The translations under genes and the position numbers were made by a program. This document shows positions 1-6,267 of a DNA stretch of 8,383 bases, piece after piece. The stretch's first letter is position 1. The number at the start of each line of letters is the position of its first letter. Origin of the DNA: CAYQPF01 sp964419225 (GTDB lineage Bacteria > Cloacimonadota > Cloacimonadia > Cloacimonadales > CAYQPF01); the NCBI GenBank assembly GCA_964419225.1, contig CAYQPF010000189.1, positions 1 to 8,383 on the forward strand, read 5' to 3'. Under the pieces are notes generated by a model. That model ran no database searches, had not been told where the DNA came from, and saw only the letters and a program-made list of their open reading frames with translations.

Positions 1-888
1 CTTAAACTTGGGTGACCATTCTTCTTCCCGGGATGGAAGCATCAGAAAGAAGTTCCAGGCAGAACAGAAGTCATCATAAGGACCAAAGAAAGCTCTGTTA
101 GTTCGATAACAGTTATCATTCTCATCTTTAGTAAAGATGGAAACTCCAGGCATCATATCGCCCCCCTCAAAGAGAAACCCCATATCTTTAATAAAATCAG
201 AATCATGGGCAGAGACCATGTTGAATTTCCAGTTTCTGCTTTCAGCAAACTCTCTCTGAGTTTCGTAGTCATCAGGAGAAGTCAGAACAAATGCAGCTCT
301 GTCTTCCAGGTGTTGATAGAGGCCGTTGAAGCCATCAGCCCACATCGTACAATAAGAGCAGCTTGTCCCCATATTGTGGATCAGAATTAGTTCATTTTTA
401 TTGCCAAAAAGGGAAGAAAGCCTGACTTTGTCTCCATTCTTATCTGTAAAATAATATTCTTTTACTTTTTCCGGGACAAGTTTACAGCGAAGTCTTGCTA
501 ATTCTCGCTTTTTGATCTGGATCTCTTCTTCCAAATCCTGTATTTCTGTTTCTAAATAAGTGGAATTATCCCACAGATGGAAAGTTAAACCTTGTTTGGT
601 GGTAATAAAATAGCTGATATTGCCTTCCGGGATAGACGTTTGTTTGATCTCGCAACCGAGTTCGATCAAAGTATTTTTTGCCAGTTCCAGATTATCGGTG
701 GAGAATTCCAGAAGTATTTTATGTTCTTTTTCTGTCTCGAGATAAAAGTTTATGCCATCCTTATTCAGATGAATTTCTTTTTCGTCCTGTGTAATCTCTC
801 TCATACCGAGGACTTCCATTAGTAAAGCAGCCAACTCTTTATGATTAGTAACATTCAGGGCAATGTGCGGACTAAACCTGAATTCCAT
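1..888 (-). CDS. VOC-domain / DUF899 thioredoxin-like fusion protein, C-terminus cut by window edge
   Basis: Reading from the ATG at 888-886, 296 codons stay open to the window edge. GGAGG at 894-898 lies 5 nt from the ATG and fixes the start. Residues 1-108 read like one VOC (glyoxalase/bleomycin-resistance) module: it begins FSPHIALNVTNH, has LLEF near 59-62 and ends TFHLWDN near 102-108. Residues about 111-296 match DUF899 (COG4312, thioredoxin-like): a charged helix ending in RELARLRCKL, then KEYYFTDKNGDKVRLSSLF, then the redox-type motif CSYC at 177-180 followed by TMWADGFNGLY, then LTSPDDY and MMPGVSIF. DUF899 proteins are cytoplasmic and of poorly known function; the CxxC suggests thiol redox or peroxidase-like chemistry, which is inference. 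No signal peptide or membrane segment is visible. The gene is divergent from marR, and one MarR-type operator lies about 80 bp upstream. The VOC fusion is unusual; most DUF899 proteins I know of lack it. Confidence 0.85.
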   Translation of the reverse strand, partial: MEFRFSPHIALNVTNHKELAALLMEVLGMREITQDEKEIHLNKDGINFYLETEKEHKILLEFSTDNLELAKNTLIELGCEIKQTSIPEGNISYFITTKQGLTFHLWDNSTYLETEIQDLEEEIQIKKRELARLRCKLVPEKVKEYYFTDKNGDKVRLSSLFGNKNELILIHNMGTSCSYCTMWADGFNGLYQHLEDRAAFVLTSPDDYETQREFAESRNWKFNMVSAHDSDFIKDMGFLFEGGDMMPGVSIFTKDENDNCYRTNRAFFGPYDDFCSAWNFFLMLPSREEEWSPKFK

Positions 889-960
889 AAAAACCTCCAA
901 TCAATTAATGCCTTATTTATAAGATAGTAAAAATATAGTAAAAGAGTTGAAAAATTCTGC

Positions 961-988
961 TTGACAAATAGTACGCATACAAACTAAT
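961..988 (+). promoter_or_regulatory. Putative sigma-70 promoter of the marR gene
   Basis: A perfect TTGACA (961-966) is followed, after 16 bases, by ACTAAT (983-988, 4 of 6 to TATAAT). The spacer holds the MarR-type operator, the usual layout for autorepression. Transcription would start close to 995, almost at the annotated ATG. Confidence 0.5.
969..985 (+). promoter_or_regulatory. MarR-type operator, copy 1 (marR promoter)
   Basis: TAGTACGCATACAAACT overlaps the spacer and -10 of the marR promoter. It agrees in 15 of 17 positions with the inverted copy at 1530-1546, differing only in the two bases before the final ACT. The outer bases TAGT...ACTA are symmetrical. Binding here would block RNA polymerase. 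That the protein at 995-1444 binds it is inferred from position and repetition. Confidence 0.55.
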
Positions 989-994
989 AGAGAT

Positions 995-1444
995 ATGGTT
1001 AGTAATAAAGAGAAGGAATTAATTATTTTTATGATTCAGCATCTGAATGAAATTTTTCATGATTTCAAAGACAGAGAGTTGAAAAGGCGGGGCTTGGAAG
1101 ATCTTCAACCCTGTCATGGCAATCTTTTGGGAATTCTGAAAAGGTATAAAGGACGTTTACAGATGAAGGATGTTCCTCTAAAATTGAACAGGACAAAATC
1201 TACAGTAACCAATCTGGTTAAAAATTTGGAAAAGAAAGGTTACATTGCTAAAGATCCCTGTGAACAGGATGGCCGTTGTTCATATATAGAATTATCAGAA
1301 AAGGGTTATGGGGTCTGTGATGCTTTCGAACAAATAACTGATAAATTGGAAAGGCATTTATGGAAAGACTATTCTGAAGAAGAATTAATATTCTTCATAA
1401 TGTTGTTAAAGAAACTGATCAGAAATATTGAGAGTGCTGACTAA
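995..1444 (+). CDS. MarR-family transcriptional regulator
   Basis: This 149-residue protein has the normal length for MarR and the normal order of elements. A long N-terminal dimerisation helix comes first, then LLGILKRYKGRLQMKDVPLKLNRTK as the HTH entry. Residues about 66-84 (RTKSTVTNLVKNLEKKGYI) are the recognition helix, and about 90-104 (QDGRCSYIELSEKG) the beta wing, followed by C-terminal dimer helices. MarR dimers are cytoplasmic repressors released by small ligands or by thiol oxidation. Cysteines sit at 40, 89, 95 and 108, two of them flanking the wing. The operator in its own promoter and a copy before the next gene suggest autoregulation and control of the downstream pair. No Shine-Dalgarno precedes the ATG at 995. 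An alternative ATG at 1031 has AAGGA 13 nt upstream but would trim the first helix, so 995 is preferred. Confidence 0.88.
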   Translation: MVSNKEKELIIFMIQHLNEIFHDFKDRELKRRGLEDLQPCHGNLLGILKRYKGRLQMKDVPLKLNRTKSTVTNLVKNLEKKGYIAKDPCEQDGRCSYIELSEKGYGVCDAFEQITDKLERHLWKDYSEEELIFFIMLLKKLIRNIESAD

Positions 1445-1512
1445 ACTGAGTTAAGAAATAAGAGATAAGCAATGTAGTAAAACTTAAAAATACTATTTTA
1501 AGAATATGTGAG

Positions 1513-1518
1513 TATTAT
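1513..1518 (+). promoter_or_regulatory. Candidate -10 box for the methyltransferase-hydrolase pair
   Basis: TATTAT matches TATAAT in 5 of 6 positions. No good -35 lies 16-18 bases upstream. An AT-rich inverted repeat (CTTAAAA at 1483-1489, TTTTAAG at 1496-1502) fills that space. If used, transcription would start near 1525, just before the operator copy at 1530-1546, where a bound repressor would overlap the start region. Confidence 0.3.
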
Positions 1519-1529
1519 CACAAACTAAA

Positions 1530-1546
1530 AGTACGTATGCGTACTA
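1530..1546 (-). promoter_or_regulatory. MarR-type operator, copy 2 (ahead of the methyltransferase gene)
   Basis: On the minus strand this reads TAGTACGCATACGTACT, the same word as at 969-985 with two differences. On its own it is a better palindrome than copy 1: AGTACG and CGTACT are complementary arms around four central bases. It ends just before the Shine-Dalgarno (AAGGAGG, 1548-1554), so a bound repressor could block transcription of the genes at 1559-2824. Confidence 0.6.
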
Positions 1547-1558
1547 AAAGGAGGGGAT

Positions 1559-2290
1559 ATGTTAGAGAAACACAAGAGGTTGTTTGAAGTAGTTATGAAG
1601 ACTATATCAAGTAATAATATCACAGAGATTTGTGATTATGGATGTGGGGATGGGGAGTTTCTGGAGATAATCAGAGAACATAATGCTTCTGTCAAATTGA
1701 CGGGGATAGATTTTTTTAGGAAACATTCGATAATTGCTAGAAAGATTAATGACTGTAGATATTTAGAACGGGAAGAAGATCTCCTGCAATCAGGTAACAA
1801 GTATGATTTGATCATATCATCTTTTTCCCTGCATCATTTTCAGCATCCTGTAAAAGAGCTTCGAATGATAAATACTCTACTAAAAGAGCAGGGGACAATT
1901 ATATTATTTGATCATTTGCTAAAAACCAACTGCAGTACTAAGATTGTAAAATCATTAGATTCATTTATCAGTGCATTGAACGGCACATTAGGTAATGATG
2001 CACATCGTCAATTTTACAGTATGGAAGAAGTAAGAGATTTAGTAGAAGTTATTCCTGTAAAGATCATCAGTGCTGAAGAGGTAGCGATGAATTTCACAGA
2101 AGAAAAATTGAAGCTTTTCCAGGATTTTGATTTGAATAGAATCTCTCAGGAGTTGGACAGGCTCAGAGCTGAATCAAATGGTATTTTAAAGGAGATAGCT
2201 GTCACTTTAGCAGAATTACAGCAGAAATTACTTACAAAATATGGTATTGATTATGGGGATTTTTTGTGTTTTGTACTTCAAAAAACTTAG
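1559..2290 (+). CDS. Class I SAM-dependent methyltransferase
   Basis: This 243-residue cytoplasmic protein has a Rossmann-type methyltransferase core. Motif I is DYGCGDGEFLE at 26-36 (the SAM-binding glycine loop). D51 in LTGID is the likely ribose-binding acidic residue. YDLIISSFSLHHF at 82-94 is the motif IV-like strand, and GTIILFDHLL near 112-121 the following strand. The roughly 120-residue C-terminal part is helical and charged, and probably forms the substrate cap. The substrate cannot be read from sequence; the fold resembles the Methyltransf_11/25 group acting on small molecules. AAGGAGG at 1548-1554 fixes the start. A MarR-type operator lies immediately upstream. The hydrolase gene follows after 39 bp with its own good ribosome site, so the two are probably co-transcribed and may act on related substrates. 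Confidence 0.85.
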   Translation: MLEKHKRLFEVVMKTISSNNITEICDYGCGDGEFLEIIREHNASVKLTGIDFFRKHSIIARKINDCRYLEREEDLLQSGNKYDLIISSFSLHHFQHPVKELRMINTLLKEQGTIILFDHLLKTNCSTKIVKSLDSFISALNGTLGNDAHRQFYSMEEVRDLVEVIPVKIISAEEVAMNFTEEKLKLFQDFDLNRISQELDRLRAESNGILKEIAVTLAELQQKLLTKYGIDYGDFLCFVLQKT

Positions 2291-2329
2291 AAATCGGGTA
2301 TTAATAGCAAAGGAATAAAGGAGATTAAT

Positions 2330-2824
2330 ATGAAAGCAGCATTATTGATAATTGATATGCAAAAAAGGCCATGTAGGGAAATGGAATATGTGCAGGCACA
2401 TATCGACTTTACGATCAAGTTTACGAACTGGGCAATTAATTTATTCAGGAGTAAGGGACTTCCTGTAGTGAGGGTTTACCACAAAAGTGAGTATGATGGT
2501 AATGTACCTGGAAATCCTGAATTTGAGTTTGTGGATAGTTTAAAACTAAGTGATACAGATATATCTATCATTAAAACAAGGGGTAGTGCGTTTGACAGAA
2601 CAGAACTGGATGAAATACTTAAATCTCAGGGAATTGATACAGTTATTCTTACGGGATTAGTAGCGGAATACTGTATTTTAAGAACATATTATGATGCAGA
2701 AAACAAAGGTTATTCTCCCGTTATACTTCAGAAGGCAATTGTTCCGGCAAATCCTGACTTTATAAATATTTATCATGGTTTTTTAGAAACAATACCAATA
2801 ACTGTTTTAGCAAAGGTTCTATAG
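2330..2824 (+). CDS. Isochorismatase-family cysteine hydrolase
   Basis: This 164-residue protein is slightly short for a family usually of about 170-210 residues. It has the full catalytic triad: D9 in ALLIIDMQ, K82 in IIKTRGSAF and nucleophile C115 in GLVAEYCILRTY. Before the nucleophile, GLVAEYC fits the loop that in this family carries a cis-peptide. These are cytoplasmic hydrolases such as nicotinamidases, carbamoylases, ureidoacrylate hydrolases and true isochorismatases. Nicotinamidase is less likely because I see no clear DxH metal-binding set after D9. No isochorismate genes are nearby. AAAGGAG at 2317-2323 precedes the ATG by 6 nt. It follows the methyltransferase in the same putative MarR-controlled operon, and a hairpin lies just after its stop. 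Confidence 0.86.
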   Translation: MKAALLIIDMQKRPCREMEYVQAHIDFTIKFTNWAINLFRSKGLPVVRVYHKSEYDGNVPGNPEFEFVDSLKLSDTDISIIKTRGSAFDRTELDEILKSQGIDTVILTGLVAEYCILRTYYDAENKGYSPVILQKAIVPANPDFINIYHGFLETIPITVLAKVL

Positions 2825-2829
2825 GAGTT

Positions 2830-2886
2830 CATCTTGAAGAAACCTTAGATAAAGTAATTAATGGATAAGGTTTCAGATGATTTTTA
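2830..2886 (+). terminator. Bulged hairpin, possible terminator after the hydrolase gene
   Basis: CATCT (2830-2834) and GAAACCTTA (2839-2847) pair with TAAGGTTTC (2866-2874) and AGATG (2875-2879). This gives 14 base pairs with a 4-base bulge on the left arm and an 18-base loop. ATTTTTAT follows directly. The stem is AT-rich and the loop long, so termination may be weak; the position right after the last gene of the unit supports the call. Confidence 0.5.
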
Positions 2887-2927
2887 TGGGTTTGTGTCCT
2901 ATAAACATTTTTATTGCGGAATATTGC

Positions 2928-2955
2928 TTGACAGAATAATAAATGATTTGATAAA
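2928..2955 (+). promoter_or_regulatory. Putative sigma-70 promoter of the membrane-protein pair
   Basis: A perfect TTGACA (2928-2933), a 16-base spacer, and GATAAA (2950-2955, 4 of 6 to TATAAT). It lies about 35 bases before the start codon at 2990 and after the hairpin at 2830-2879, so the next two genes look like a separate transcription unit. Confidence 0.5.
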
Positions 2956-2989
2956 GTTGTAATGTAAATATTCAAAAAGGAGAAATATT

Positions 2990-3736
2990 ATGGAACAACC
3001 CAATACTTCTGTGAAGAAGGTTAATTTTTCTTTTGAAGGAAAAGCTCTTCCTTTATTCGGTTATTTGTTTCTTTCTATGTTATTAGCATATCTCGTCATT
3101 CCTGCTGGATGGGGACTTGTGCTGCTTATGGTATGGTATGTAAGCAAAATAAAAGCAAGTGATGACAGTATATTTACTTTTTCCGGTAAGTTTGGTCAAA
3201 TTGCTTTAGTTGCATCGTTAAATGGAGCCCTGGCTTTAGGATATTTTATTTACAGCCGGAGTCATCACCCATTTGGCACGATGGCATTAGTTTATGTCTT
3301 ATACTATCTTGTAAGTGCAACAATAGCAACCTATTTCATAAGGTGGACAATTGCAAATTTAGAATATAACAATGTTAAGCGTTTTAAGTTTGAAGGAAGT
3401 TACTGGTCAGTAATAGGCTGGATGATGTTAATTTATTTCTTTATTTTTTCAATAATAGGTTGGGCATGGGTAACTGTAGCATATTTTCGATGGCTTTGCA
3501 GTAAGACCATTGATATTGAGGGTTCTGGAATAGTATGGAAATTTCAGGCAAAAGGCATAACTTACTTATGGCGGACCATTTGTCTGATCATCTTTTGTTT
3601 ACCTGTTATATCGATACCCTGGGCGATTCTTTGGTATTACAAGTGGTTTATCAGTCAATGTGAGCTGGAAGTTCCTGAAACTATACAAACCGATGTGATT
3701 GAAGCAGATCCGGTTATAGAAGAGTCATTACAGTAA
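2990..3736 (+). CDS. Polytopic membrane protein, YjgN/DUF898-like, with internal duplication
   Basis: The 248 residues hold about six hydrophobic segments, near 20-36, 39-53, 68-88, 98-118, 140-166 and 190-217. There is no cleavable signal peptide; the first 18 residues are polar and the last 25 acidic. A unit is repeated. VNFSFEGKALPLFGY...WYVSKI (about 11-54) aligns with KRFKFEGSYWSVIGW...FRWLCSKT (about 130-173). In each copy the unit is followed by a second F-x-F/W-K-F element (FTFSGKFG at 62-69, VWKFQAKG at 182-189). This F-x-F-x-G then aromatic/W-K pattern resembles YjgN/DUF898 and the related DUF6693 proteins, inner-membrane proteins of unknown function. AGGAG at 2978-2982 sets the start. 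The next gene begins 18 bp after the stop and is probably co-translated. No catalytic motif is visible. Confidence 0.75.
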   Translation: MEQPNTSVKKVNFSFEGKALPLFGYLFLSMLLAYLVIPAGWGLVLLMVWYVSKIKASDDSIFTFSGKFGQIALVASLNGALALGYFIYSRSHHPFGTMALVYVLYYLVSATIATYFIRWTIANLEYNNVKRFKFEGSYWSVIGWMMLIYFFIFSIIGWAWVTVAYFRWLCSKTIDIEGSGIVWKFQAKGITYLWRTICLIIFCLPVISIPWAILWYYKWFISQCELEVPETIQTDVIEADPVIEESLQ

Positions 3737-3754
3737 TCAATAAAGGAGGAAATT

Positions 3755-4294
3755 ATGCAGGATGAACAAACAGAAGTAAAAAAATCCAGAAATGTCCCAA
3801 TAGGAATCTTTATATTCAAAATATGGTATCTTTATTTTATGCCACTGGCCTTTGCAATTATCCTGCTACACTATGCTGCCAGTTATAAGGCAACTTTACA
3901 CTCATTCCAGCAGTATCCAATACTATCTGAAGGCTTTTCTGTCAGATTCTGGTCAATATGTATCATTGAACTATTATTGTATAGTTTTTTTTGGTTTTGG
4001 GCTTATAATGTTTGTAAGAAGCTGGTACAAAAAATACCCAAGGCGAATATCGAAGCACTAATTTTTGTTTGGGTCTTCTATATATTCGGACTGGTCGATA
4101 GCTTAGTTCTGCAAAAGCTGCAAACATTGAGTTATGGTTATTCTTTTGAAGCTAATTCCATATGGTCATACTTACTGACTACAAATCAGATGGATACTAC
4201 TCATTTATATGGTTTATTCACCAAATTGATAGTTGTATTCATTTGGGTGTGGTATTTTAAATATTCCAAACAGACCAGGGAAATATTTGGATGA
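3755..4294 (+). CDS. Four-helix membrane protein, DUF2569-like
   Basis: This 179-residue protein has a short charged N-terminus and four hydrophobic segments near 17-40, 65-86, 98-119 and 150-168. The last segment and tail, IWVWYFKYSKQTREIFG, resemble the IWIPYFLKSxRVKxTF ending of DUF2569 membrane proteins, and KANIEALIFVWVFYIFGLVDSLVL fits the preceding helix of that family. Loop 43-62 between helices 1 and 2 and loop 120-148 between helices 3 and 4 are long and polar. The function of the family is unknown. AAAGGAGGA at 3742-3750 gives a strong ribosome site. The gene follows the YjgN-like membrane gene by 18 bp, so the two probably form one operon and perhaps one complex. A strong terminator follows. 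Confidence 0.7.
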   Translation: MQDEQTEVKKSRNVPIGIFIFKIWYLYFMPLAFAIILLHYAASYKATLHSFQQYPILSEGFSVRFWSICIIELLLYSFFWFWAYNVCKKLVQKIPKANIEALIFVWVFYIFGLVDSLVLQKLQTLSYGYSFEANSIWSYLLTTNQMDTTHLYGLFTKLIVVFIWVWYFKYSKQTREIFG

Positions 4295-4333
4295 GATAGA
4301 TAAGAAATAACACCAAGTTATACATTTATTTAA

Positions 4334-4369
4334 GCTAAAGGGCTGATGTAAAAGTCAGCCCGTTTTAGC
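4334..4369 (+). terminator. Hairpin terminator between convergent genes
   Basis: GCTAAA (4334-4339) plus GGGCTGA (4340-4346) pair with TCAGCCC (4355-4361) and, after a 2-base bulge, TTTAGC (4364-4369). The loop is 8 bases. GTTTT follows the GC-rich stem for the plus-strand membrane genes. Read on the minus strand the stem is followed by TTTAGC and AT-rich sequence just after the fhs stop, so it may serve both directions. Confidence 0.75.
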
Positions 4370-4378
4370 ATTTTATGA

Positions 4379-6049
4379 TTAAAACAGTCCTATAATTTCG
4401 CCGGCTTCATCGACATTAATGGTTTCAGAAGAGGGATGTTTAGGGAGGCCGGGCATTCTGAGGATTTCGCCTGTGATAGGGATAAGAAAACCTGCTCCGG
4501 ATGCAACAAGTATTTCCCGAACCGTAACGAGAAAGTCTTTTGGACGGCCGAGAAGTTCAGGATTATCTGAGAGTGATTTCTGGGTTTTGGCAATACAAAT
4601 GGGAAGTTTATCGAAGCCGTATTTGTTGATAGTTTTTAAGTCAGCCTGTGCATCGGCAGTATAATCAACTTTTTGAGCACCGTAGATTTCGGAGGCTATT
4701 TTAAAGATCTTGTCTTCCACAGGAGAATTCCAATCGTAAAGGGAACTTAGCTGGCAGACATCTTTATCGACAAGATTGACAACCTTTTCGGCAAGTTCAA
4801 TACCACCTTCACCGCCTTTGGTGTGAAAGTCTGAGACTGTGACATCAAATCCCTGAGAGATACAAAAATCCTTGATCAGTTTCAATTCTTCTTCTGTATC
4901 AGTAGTAAAGCGGTTGATAGAGACAATTGATTTCATGCCGAATTTATTGATGTTTTCCAGATGTTTACCGAGATTGGCAAGTCCTTTTTCTACAGCAGCC
5001 GGATCCGGATTGCTGATAGTTTTAAGTTTGGCACCGCCATGCAGTTTCAATGCTCTGACCGTGGCAACTAAGACTACGGCATTGGTACAGAATTTTCCAT
5101 AACGGCAAACGAGGTCGAAGAACTTTTCCGCTCCTAGGTCGAAGCCAAAACCAGCTTCGGTGACAACATATTCGCTGAGTCTGAGAGCAGTCTTAGTAGC
5201 GAGGATACTGTTGGCACCCTGAGCGATATTAGCAAAGGGACCACCATGTACAAAGGCGGGAGTCTTTTCGATGGTTTGCACCAGATTGGGTTTGAGTGCG
5301 TCTTTCAGGAGGGCTGTAATAGCACCTTCAAACCCAAGTTGAGATACTTTGACCGGCTCGCGGTCGTAGCTATAGCCCAGAGTAATGTTACCGATTCTTT
5401 GTTTTAGTTCATCCAGAGTATTGGAAAGGCAAAGGATGGCCATTATTTCTGAGGCAGGGGTGATATCAAAGCCATCTTCACGTGGGAAACCCTGTTTACT
5501 GCCACCGAGGCCAATCACAATCTTCCGCAGCATTCTGTCATTCACATCCAGAACGCGTTTCCAGGTAACTCTGCGTGGGTCGATTTTTAATTCATTATCG
5601 TAATAGATATAGTTGTCCAACAGAGCAGCCAGTGTGTTGTTGGCAGTTGTAATAGCATGAAAATCCCCGGTAAAATGAAGATTGATGTCTTCCATAGGCA
5701 GGACTTGTGACCAACCTCCACCGGCTGCACCGCCTTTCATACCGAAAACTGGACCGAGTGAGGGTTCTCTGATAGCGACAGATGTTTTTTTTCCTATTTT
5801 GTTGAGTGCCTGGGCCAGACCGATTGAGGTGGTGGTCTTGCCTTCGCCGGCAGGAGTGGGGGTGATGGCAGAGACTAAGATCAATTTGCCATATTCATTG
5901 TTTTGGATTTTTTCCAAAGCTTCATATGATATTTTTGCTTTATATTTTCCATACAGTTCGAGATCATCTGCATCCAGGCCAAGCAGAGCTGCAATATCCT
6001 GAATAGGTGACATTTGGACGGAATGAGCTATTTCCAGATCAGATAACAT
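4379..6049 (-). CDS. fhs: Formate-tetrahydrofolate ligase
   Basis: The full-length enzyme of 556 residues, normal for the family, catalyses formate + ATP + tetrahydrofolate to 10-formyltetrahydrofolate, ADP and phosphate. It feeds one-carbon units to purines, fMet and, in some anaerobes, acetogenic or glycine pathways, in the cytoplasm. The P-loop-like ATP site is TPTPAGEGKTTT at 63-74. The signature MKGGAAGGG at 104-112 is followed by W113, where I recall tyrosine as the usual residue, then MEDINLHFTGDFHAI. Further signatures are PAFVHGGPFANIAQGANS and VATVRALKLHGG. Cloud-free start: AGGAGG at 6054-6059 lies 4 nt from the ATG. No folate partner genes (folD, fchA) are in the window. It lies 218 bp downstream of the pseudo-receiver gene on the same strand, with no clear terminator between, so it could be read from that gene's sigma-54 promoter as well as its own. 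Confidence 0.98.
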   Translation of the reverse strand: MLSDLEIAHSVQMSPIQDIAALLGLDADDLELYGKYKAKISYEALEKIQNNEYGKLILVSAITPTPAGEGKTTTSIGLAQALNKIGKKTSVAIREPSLGPVFGMKGGAAGGGWSQVLPMEDINLHFTGDFHAITTANNTLAALLDNYIYYDNELKIDPRRVTWKRVLDVNDRMLRKIVIGLGGSKQGFPREDGFDITPASEIMAILCLSNTLDELKQRIGNITLGYSYDREPVKVSQLGFEGAITALLKDALKPNLVQTIEKTPAFVHGGPFANIAQGANSILATKTALRLSEYVVTEAGFGFDLGAEKFFDLVCRYGKFCTNAVVLVATVRALKLHGGAKLKTISNPDPAAVEKGLANLGKHLENINKFGMKSIVSINRFTTDTEEELKLIKDFCISQGFDVTVSDFHTKGGEGGIELAEKVVNLVDKDVCQLSSLYDWNSPVEDKIFKIASEIYGAQKVDYTADAQADLKTINKYGFDKLPICIAKTQKSLSDNPELLGRPKDFLVTVREILVASGAGFLIPITGEILRMPGLPKHPSSETINVDEAGEIIGLF

Positions 6050-6091
6050 AAAACCTCCTATATAAAAAATTTATTAATCTGATTTCTGCAG

Positions 6092-6121
6092 ATAATATGT
6101 TTGAATATTCACCGAGAGCAA
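6092..6121 (-). promoter_or_regulatory. Weak candidate sigma-70 promoter of fhs
   Basis: On the minus strand TTGCTC (6121-6116) is followed after 18 bases by TATTAT (6097-6092, 5 of 6 to consensus). It would start transcription near 6085, about 35 bases before the fhs ATG. The -35 is poor, with only TTG matching. I see no conserved riboswitch in the 6050-6267 leader; it is AT-rich with only short inverted repeats. Confidence 0.25.
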
Positions 6122-6267
6122 AATAAAAATTATCTATATTCGGGTTTCGTTCGTGCTTTGTGAAAGTTATAAGCATTCCTGAAAAGGTATTTGATAATTT
6201 ATTATGTTTCAAATGAATAATTTGCTTAATATTAATATAGAAATTTGAGTTAAAAATTAAAAGAGTT

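Noticed and set aside
205..822. Plus-strand open frames at 205-390 and 592-822
   Set aside because: They are antisense to the VOC-DUF899 gene, whose protein shows clear domain motifs, and they lack ribosome sites.
1483..1502. AT-rich inverted repeat as a terminator for marR
   Set aside because: The stem is 7 pairs, almost all A-T, with no following T-run. It is at most part of the promoter region of the next gene.
3273..3288. TTGGCACG resembling a sigma-54 -24 element
   Set aside because: It lies inside a membrane-protein gene, and the bases 10 after GG are TT, not GC.
3852..4061. Plus-strand open frame of 69 codons inside the DUF2569-like gene
   Set aside because: It is an out-of-frame shadow with no ribosome site; the overlapping 179-residue frame has a strong one and four clean membrane segments.
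6050..6267. ZTP (pfl) or tetrahydrofolate riboswitch ahead of fhs
   Set aside because: The leader lacks the conserved CCGCCTGGG element of ZTP riboswitches and any recognisable THF-riboswitch core. Only short AT-rich inverted repeats are seen.
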